Shown in pieces: positions 61,470-64,000 of a DNA stretch of 64,000 bases. The notes beneath the pieces are model-generated. The model ran no database searches, had not been told where the DNA came from, and saw nothing but the letters and a program-made list of their open reading frames with translations. The translations under genes and the position numbers were made by a program. The stretch is from Flavobacterium tyrosinilyticum (GTDB taxonomy: Bacteria > Bacteroidota > Bacteroidia > Flavobacteriales > Flavobacteriaceae), in contig NZ_JAMOKG010000003.1 in the NCBI RefSeq assembly GCF_023656565.1, forward strand, positions 1,178,001 through 1,242,000, in the 5' to 3' direction. Positions within the stretch are counted from its first letter, which is position 1, and each line of letters starts with the position of its first letter.

Positions 61470-61890
61470 CGTTTAATAAATTTACTGGTCCAGCTTTTTT
61501 ATAATGATATTCTATTTTTTGCGGGTTTTTAACCACCAATTTGTCATCAGACAGTGAAATAATTTCCTCGCTCCATTTTGCATACTTTGTTTTATAATCC
61601 AAGAAAACGTGCACTCCAGCAAAACGAACCGAAACATTCTCAAAAGTATCTGTTGTTAAAAAAGTTCCATCAAATTGAGGCATAACTTTCGTTCGAACTC
61701 CTTTATTGTTTTTAATTTGAAAAAAATCAAAAGTCTCGTTCATTTTATATTCCTTCTCCTCGCCTTTCTCAAAAACAACTTTTTCAATTTCCCAATAACC
61801 ATTTAATTTGGCGAGGTCTGCAGGTTTTATTTCCTGTTTACAGCTCACAAATAAAAGTGAACAAAACAAAACTATAAAAGTGTTTTTCAT
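61450..61890 (-). CDS. Small lipoprotein, lipocalin-like
   Basis: 146-residue predicted lipoprotein (LLFVSCKQE, C17). The mature part begins LNGYWEIEKVVFEKGEEKEYKMNETFDFF, the pattern of Bacteroidetes lipocalin-like domains (a G-x-W strand near the N-terminus of a small barrel), and continues as alternating strands. It overlaps the DUF721 gene by 20 bases on the same strand. Function unknown. The upstream space holds the second copy of the structured repeat. Confidence 0.78.
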   Translation of the reverse strand: MKNTFIVLFCSLLFVSCKQEIKPADLAKLNGYWEIEKVVFEKGEEKEYKMNETFDFFQIKNNKGVRTKVMPQFDGTFLTTDTFENVSVRFAGVHVFLDYKTKYAKWSEEIISLSDDKLVVKNPQKIEYHYKKAGPVNLLNDGEKTK

Positions 61891-61946
61891 AAATAAAAAT
61901 ATTAAAATTTATTCTTTTTTAATCTGAATGAAGTCGAAGAATTAGA

Positions 61947-62026
61947 AGCTATTTCCTGCTGTCCGCCGTATCTTTTGCGCCGAACCCCGGCACAAAAGGA
62001 TGCCGCTCCCATCAGGGCTAGGGCTC
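61947..62026 (-). ncRNA. Structured RNA-like repeat element, copy 2
   Basis: Minus-strand copy of the element at 33986-34064. The inner hairpin is TTTTGTGCCG-GGGTT-CGGCGCAAAA, keeping the loop GGGTT but with several stem pairs changed on both sides; the outer arm changes from CCCCG/CGGG to CCCTG/CAGG, again compensating. Conserved segments AGCGGCATCC and GATAC-GGCGGA-AGC remain. It lies upstream of the lipocalin-like gene. Possible match to Flavo-1 RNA, not verified. Confidence 0.6.
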
Positions 62027-62140
62027 CCGTTTTCAAAAGAGAATTTCTCAGACTACAAAGATAACCTTATAATCATCAAAAGAAATAAAAATCGAAAACA
62101 CATTCAACTATTTTTCAAAACAGGCATTACCAATAAAAAA

Positions 62141-62185
62141 GAGTCTTTAAATAGAAACGCCTAAACGAATCCTATTTAAAGACTC
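62141..62185 (-). terminator. Intrinsic terminator of the small membrane protein gene
   Basis: Perfect 14-bp stem GAGTCTTTAAATAG / CTATTTAAAGACTC with a 17-base loop, followed on the minus strand by six T residues; 20 bases after the 54-residue protein's stop. Confidence 0.8.
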
Positions 62186-62204
62186 AATAAATTTTCAATT
62201 ATAT

Positions 62205-62369
62205 TTATCGATTAGAACGTATTCTTTTAAGAACTCCCAAAAAGAATAAAACAATTCCTAGAACTAGTAAAATATAATATATCGAAAGATTTTTATCTTT
62301 TAAAACATTAGCCAGAACAAAAGATATTACACTAGCAAAATAAAAAGTTAAAGCTGATATATTTTTCAT
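62205..62369 (-). CDS. 54-residue two-helix membrane protein
   Basis: A short gene 6 bases downstream of the ftsY stop, on the same strand. The protein begins MKNISALTFYFASVISFVLA (first hydrophobic helix, ~5-22), has a short polar loop NVLKDKNLS, a second helix ~29-46 (IYYILLVLGIVLFFLG) and a basic C-terminus KRIRSNR. A strong terminator follows directly after the stop, which supports a real expressed gene ending the operon. No family recognised; possibly a small membrane partner of the ftsY-proximal gene cluster. Confidence 0.65.
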   Translation of the reverse strand: MKNISALTFYFASVISFVLANVLKDKNLSIYYILLVLGIVLFFLGVLKRIRSNR

Positions 62370-62375
62370 TGTAAA

Positions 62376-63329
62376 TTATTTAAAGAAACTGTCAACGAAT
62401 TCATATTTATTGAAAACTTGTAAATCTTCAATACCTTCACCAACACCAATATATTTTACAGGAATTTGAAATTGATCTGAAATTCCAATTACCACTCCAC
62501 CTTTTGCCGTTCCGTCCAATTTAGTAACAGCCAATGAAGTAACCTCTGTAGCTGCCGTAAATTGTTTCGCTTGTTCAAAAGCGTTTTGACCTGTAGAACC
62601 ATCCAAAACTAAAAGCACATCATGAGGCGCATCAGCAACCACTTTCTGCATCACACGTTTTACTTTTGTCAGCTCATTCATTAAGTTGATTTTATTATGA
62701 AGACGACCAGCTGTATCAATAATTACAACATCAGCATTTTGAGCAACTGCAGATTGCAAAGTATCAAAAGCTACAGAAGCAGGATCGCTTCCCATTTGCT
62801 GTCTTACAATAGGCACATTTACACGATCTGCCCAAACTTGCAATTGATCGATCGCAGCAGCACGAAATGTATCTGCAGCACCTAAAACAACATTATGACC
62901 TGCTTTTTTAAATTGATAAGCCAATTTACCAATTGTTGTCGTTTTCCCAACTCCATTTACTCCAACAACCATTAAAACGTAAGGCTTTTTATCTTTCGGA
63001 ATTTCAAATTCTGTTGCCTCACCTGTATTCGTTTCAGATAATAAAGCACCAATTTCATCACGAAGAATTTGATTCAATTCTTCTGTTCCTAGATATTTAT
63101 CTTCAGCAACACGCTTTTCAATTCTTGTAATAATTTTCAAAGTAGTATCTACCCCAACATCAGAAGCCACAAGAACTTCCTCCAGATTATCTAAAACATC
63201 ATCATCAACTTTAGATTTCCCTGCAACGGCTTTACTTAACTTCGAGAAAAAAGTAGTTTTCGTTTTTTCAAGACCTTTGTCTAAAGTCTCTTTTTTTTCG
63301 GTAGAGAATAATTTTTTAAAAAAACTCAT
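62376..63329 (-). CDS. ftsY: Signal recognition particle receptor FtsY
   Basis: 317 residues, the short FtsY form. The N domain (~20-110) is a four-helix bundle. In the NG GTPase domain the P-loop G123-x-x-G-x-G-K-T (VVGVNGVGKTTTIGK) is at 122-134, the DTFRAAA motif follows, DTAGR is near 205, and the guanine-specificity TKLDGTAKGG is near the end. Docks SRP-ribosome complexes at the membrane for co-translational insertion. It lacks the long acidic A-domain of E. coli FtsY. Upstream lies the rpmB-rpmG-DUF4295 cluster, a typical Bacteroidetes order. Confidence 0.96.
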   Translation of the reverse strand: MSFFKKLFSTEKKETLDKGLEKTKTTFFSKLSKAVAGKSKVDDDVLDNLEEVLVASDVGVDTTLKIITRIEKRVAEDKYLGTEELNQILRDEIGALLSETNTGEATEFEIPKDKKPYVLMVVGVNGVGKTTTIGKLAYQFKKAGHNVVLGAADTFRAAAIDQLQVWADRVNVPIVRQQMGSDPASVAFDTLQSAVAQNADVVIIDTAGRLHNKINLMNELTKVKRVMQKVVADAPHDVLLVLDGSTGQNAFEQAKQFTAATEVTSLAVTKLDGTAKGGVVIGISDQFQIPVKYIGVGEGIEDLQVFNKYEFVDSFFK

Positions 63330-63470
63330 TTTTTTGTAGATTATTTAGATTTACTAGATTTCTCGATTTTCACGCAAGAAATCAAAATCTTTAAAGAAAG
63401 TGCAATTGTCTTTCAAAAAAAGGCCAATTGTTACGATTCTTTAAATTTATAGACAAATATAGGTAATAAA

Positions 63471-63499
63471 AAAGCTACTTCCGAAAGAAAGTAGCTTTT
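63471..63499 (-). terminator. Intrinsic terminator of the rpmB-rpmG-DUF4295 unit
   Basis: Stem AAGCTACTT / AAGTAGCTT with a 9-base loop, followed on the minus strand by a T-run, 20 bases after the DUF4295 stop and before ftsY. Confidence 0.85.
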
Positions 63500-63518
63500 C
63501 TATATAATGTAATTGTAA

Positions 63519-63671
63519 TTATTTCTTTTTCAAGAACTCATCAACTTCTTCAGGAGCCATAATAGATTCTACGAATGTATATGCACCAGTTTTAGGAGAT
63601 TTTACCATTTTGATGGCTTTTGATAATCTCTTAGAAGATGTTTGTAACGATGCTACGGTTTTCTTTGCCAT
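63519..63671 (-). CDS. DUF4295 small ribosome-associated-type protein
   Basis: 50-residue basic protein (MAKKTVASLQTSSKRLSKAI..., ending EEVDEFLKKK), present only in Bacteroidetes and always encoded next to rpmG. It carries no known enzymatic motif; its charge and position in the L28/L33 cluster suggest a ribosomal component. To my recollection a Bacteroidetes-specific ribosomal protein called bL38 was seen in the Flavobacterium johnsoniae ribosome structure; this family is a candidate for it, but the link is from memory. 75 bases after rpmG. Confidence 0.85.
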   Translation of the reverse strand: MAKKTVASLQTSSKRLSKAIKMVKSPKTGAYTFVESIMAPEEVDEFLKKK

Positions 63672-63746
63672 GATTCAAATGTTATTTGAAATTCATTAAA
63701 TCTTCAAATGAAAAACCATTTGAGACTTAATCAAAATCTCTAATTA

Positions 63747-63929
63747 TTACTTAATTTCTTTGTGAACAGTTACTCTTTTTAAAACTGGATTAAATTTTTT
63801 AATCTCTAATCTGTCTGGAGTATTTTTTTTGTTCTTAGTTGTAATATATCTAGAAGTTCCTGCAACACCAGAAGCTTTGTGTTCAGTACATTCTAAAATT
63901 ACTTGGATTCTATTACCTTTCTTTGCCAT
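63747..63929 (-). CDS. rpmG: 50S ribosomal protein L33
   Basis: 60 residues with the L33 pattern: AKKGNRIQVILECTEHK at the start, TSRYITTKNKKNTPDRLEIKKFNP in the middle. Only one of the usual zinc cysteines is present (ECTEHK), so this looks like a C-minus (zinc-free) form. Length is at the upper end of the normal range. Second gene of the rpmB-rpmG-DUF4295 unit. Confidence 0.95.
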   Translation of the reverse strand: MAKKGNRIQVILECTEHKASGVAGTSRYITTKNKKNTPDRLEIKKFNPVLKRVTVHKEIK

Positions 63930-63956
63930 CTTGCTATATATTTATTTAGGAAAAGA

Positions 63957-64000
63957 TTATTTGATAAATCCTTCTGACTGTGCTTTTTTCAAAACAGCAG
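63957..64000 (-). CDS. rpmB: 50S ribosomal protein L28, C-terminal fragment
   Basis: The minus-strand frame ends ...VLKKAQSEGFIK-stop, the typical L28 C-terminus of Bacteroidetes, and is cut by the right edge of the window. Its stop is 27 bases upstream of rpmG, in the expected order rpmB-rpmG-DUF4295-ftsY. Confidence 0.8.
   Translation of the reverse strand, partial: AVLKKAQSEGFIK

Overview
The window looks like a chromosome segment of a Flavobacterium species (Bacteroidetes, Flavobacteriia). The evidence is low GC, SusC/SusD pairs, type IX secretion (T9SS) and gliding-type C-terminal domains, start codons without Shine-Dalgarno sequences, promoters of the TTG-N17-20-TAnnTTTG type, an archaeal-type ProRS, two tandem tRNA-Glu(TTC) genes, bacillithiol synthesis (bshC), and the rpmB-rpmG-DUF4295-ftsY cluster. 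No rRNA, insertion sequence, prophage or CRISPR array was seen.

Layout. 1-17.3 kb is mainly housekeeping and envelope: the tail of an ABC exporter, a T9SS cargo protein, typA, a PAS histidine kinase with a CheY-like partner, rpsT, two tRNA-Glu genes, proS, a Gly/Tyr-rich repeat lipoprotein, an OmpP1/FadL-type barrel, rimO, an amidase and a porin-like barrel. 17.9-43.8 kb is a large polysaccharide utilisation region. 44-56.3 kb is mixed: NlpC/P60, L,D-transpeptidase, DUF1573, an HK/RR pair, GIY-YIG, an MBL-fold protein, a B12-type radical SAM protein, an alpha/beta hydrolase, an SdpI/SdpR pair and an MFS transporter. 56.6-64 kb holds bshC, an HGSNAT-like acyltransferase, ndk, a DUF721/DciA protein, a 54-residue membrane protein missed by length cut-offs, ftsY, DUF4295, rpmG and the 3' end of rpmB.

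The polysaccharide region reads as a near-complete system for acetylated galactoglucomannan (beta-mannan). A leftward operon encodes SusC, SusD, two surface glycan-binding lipoproteins (one with a fasciclin domain), a GH27 alpha-galactosidase and a GH5 endo-glucanase-like enzyme. An AraC regulator gene lies upstream. A rightward operon encodes a GH26 mannanase, a GPH sugar symporter, a GH130 mannosyl-glucose phosphorylase, a mannobiose/cellobiose 2-epimerase, a second GH5 (mannanase-like) and a GH97 of the retaining alpha-galactosidase type. A further leftward group adds an aldo/keto reductase, a GH3, a sialate-O-acetylesterase-like SGNH esterase and a CE2-type acetylesterase. Inferred flow: deacetylate and trim galactose, cut the backbone outside, import via SusCD and GPH, then epimerise mannobiose to Man-Glc and split it with phosphate to Man-1-P plus glucose.

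The intergenic spaces from 33.9 kb onward are unusually rich in palindromic elements. They include a structured repeat present twice with compensatory stem changes (33986-34064 and 61947-62026), a REP-like family at 15.8 and 59.6 kb, and long perfect inverted repeats of 20 to 28 bp at 35.4, 38.5 and 41.2 kb. These, together with the PUL architecture and the CX4CX2C radical SAM protein, are the main points worth a second look.
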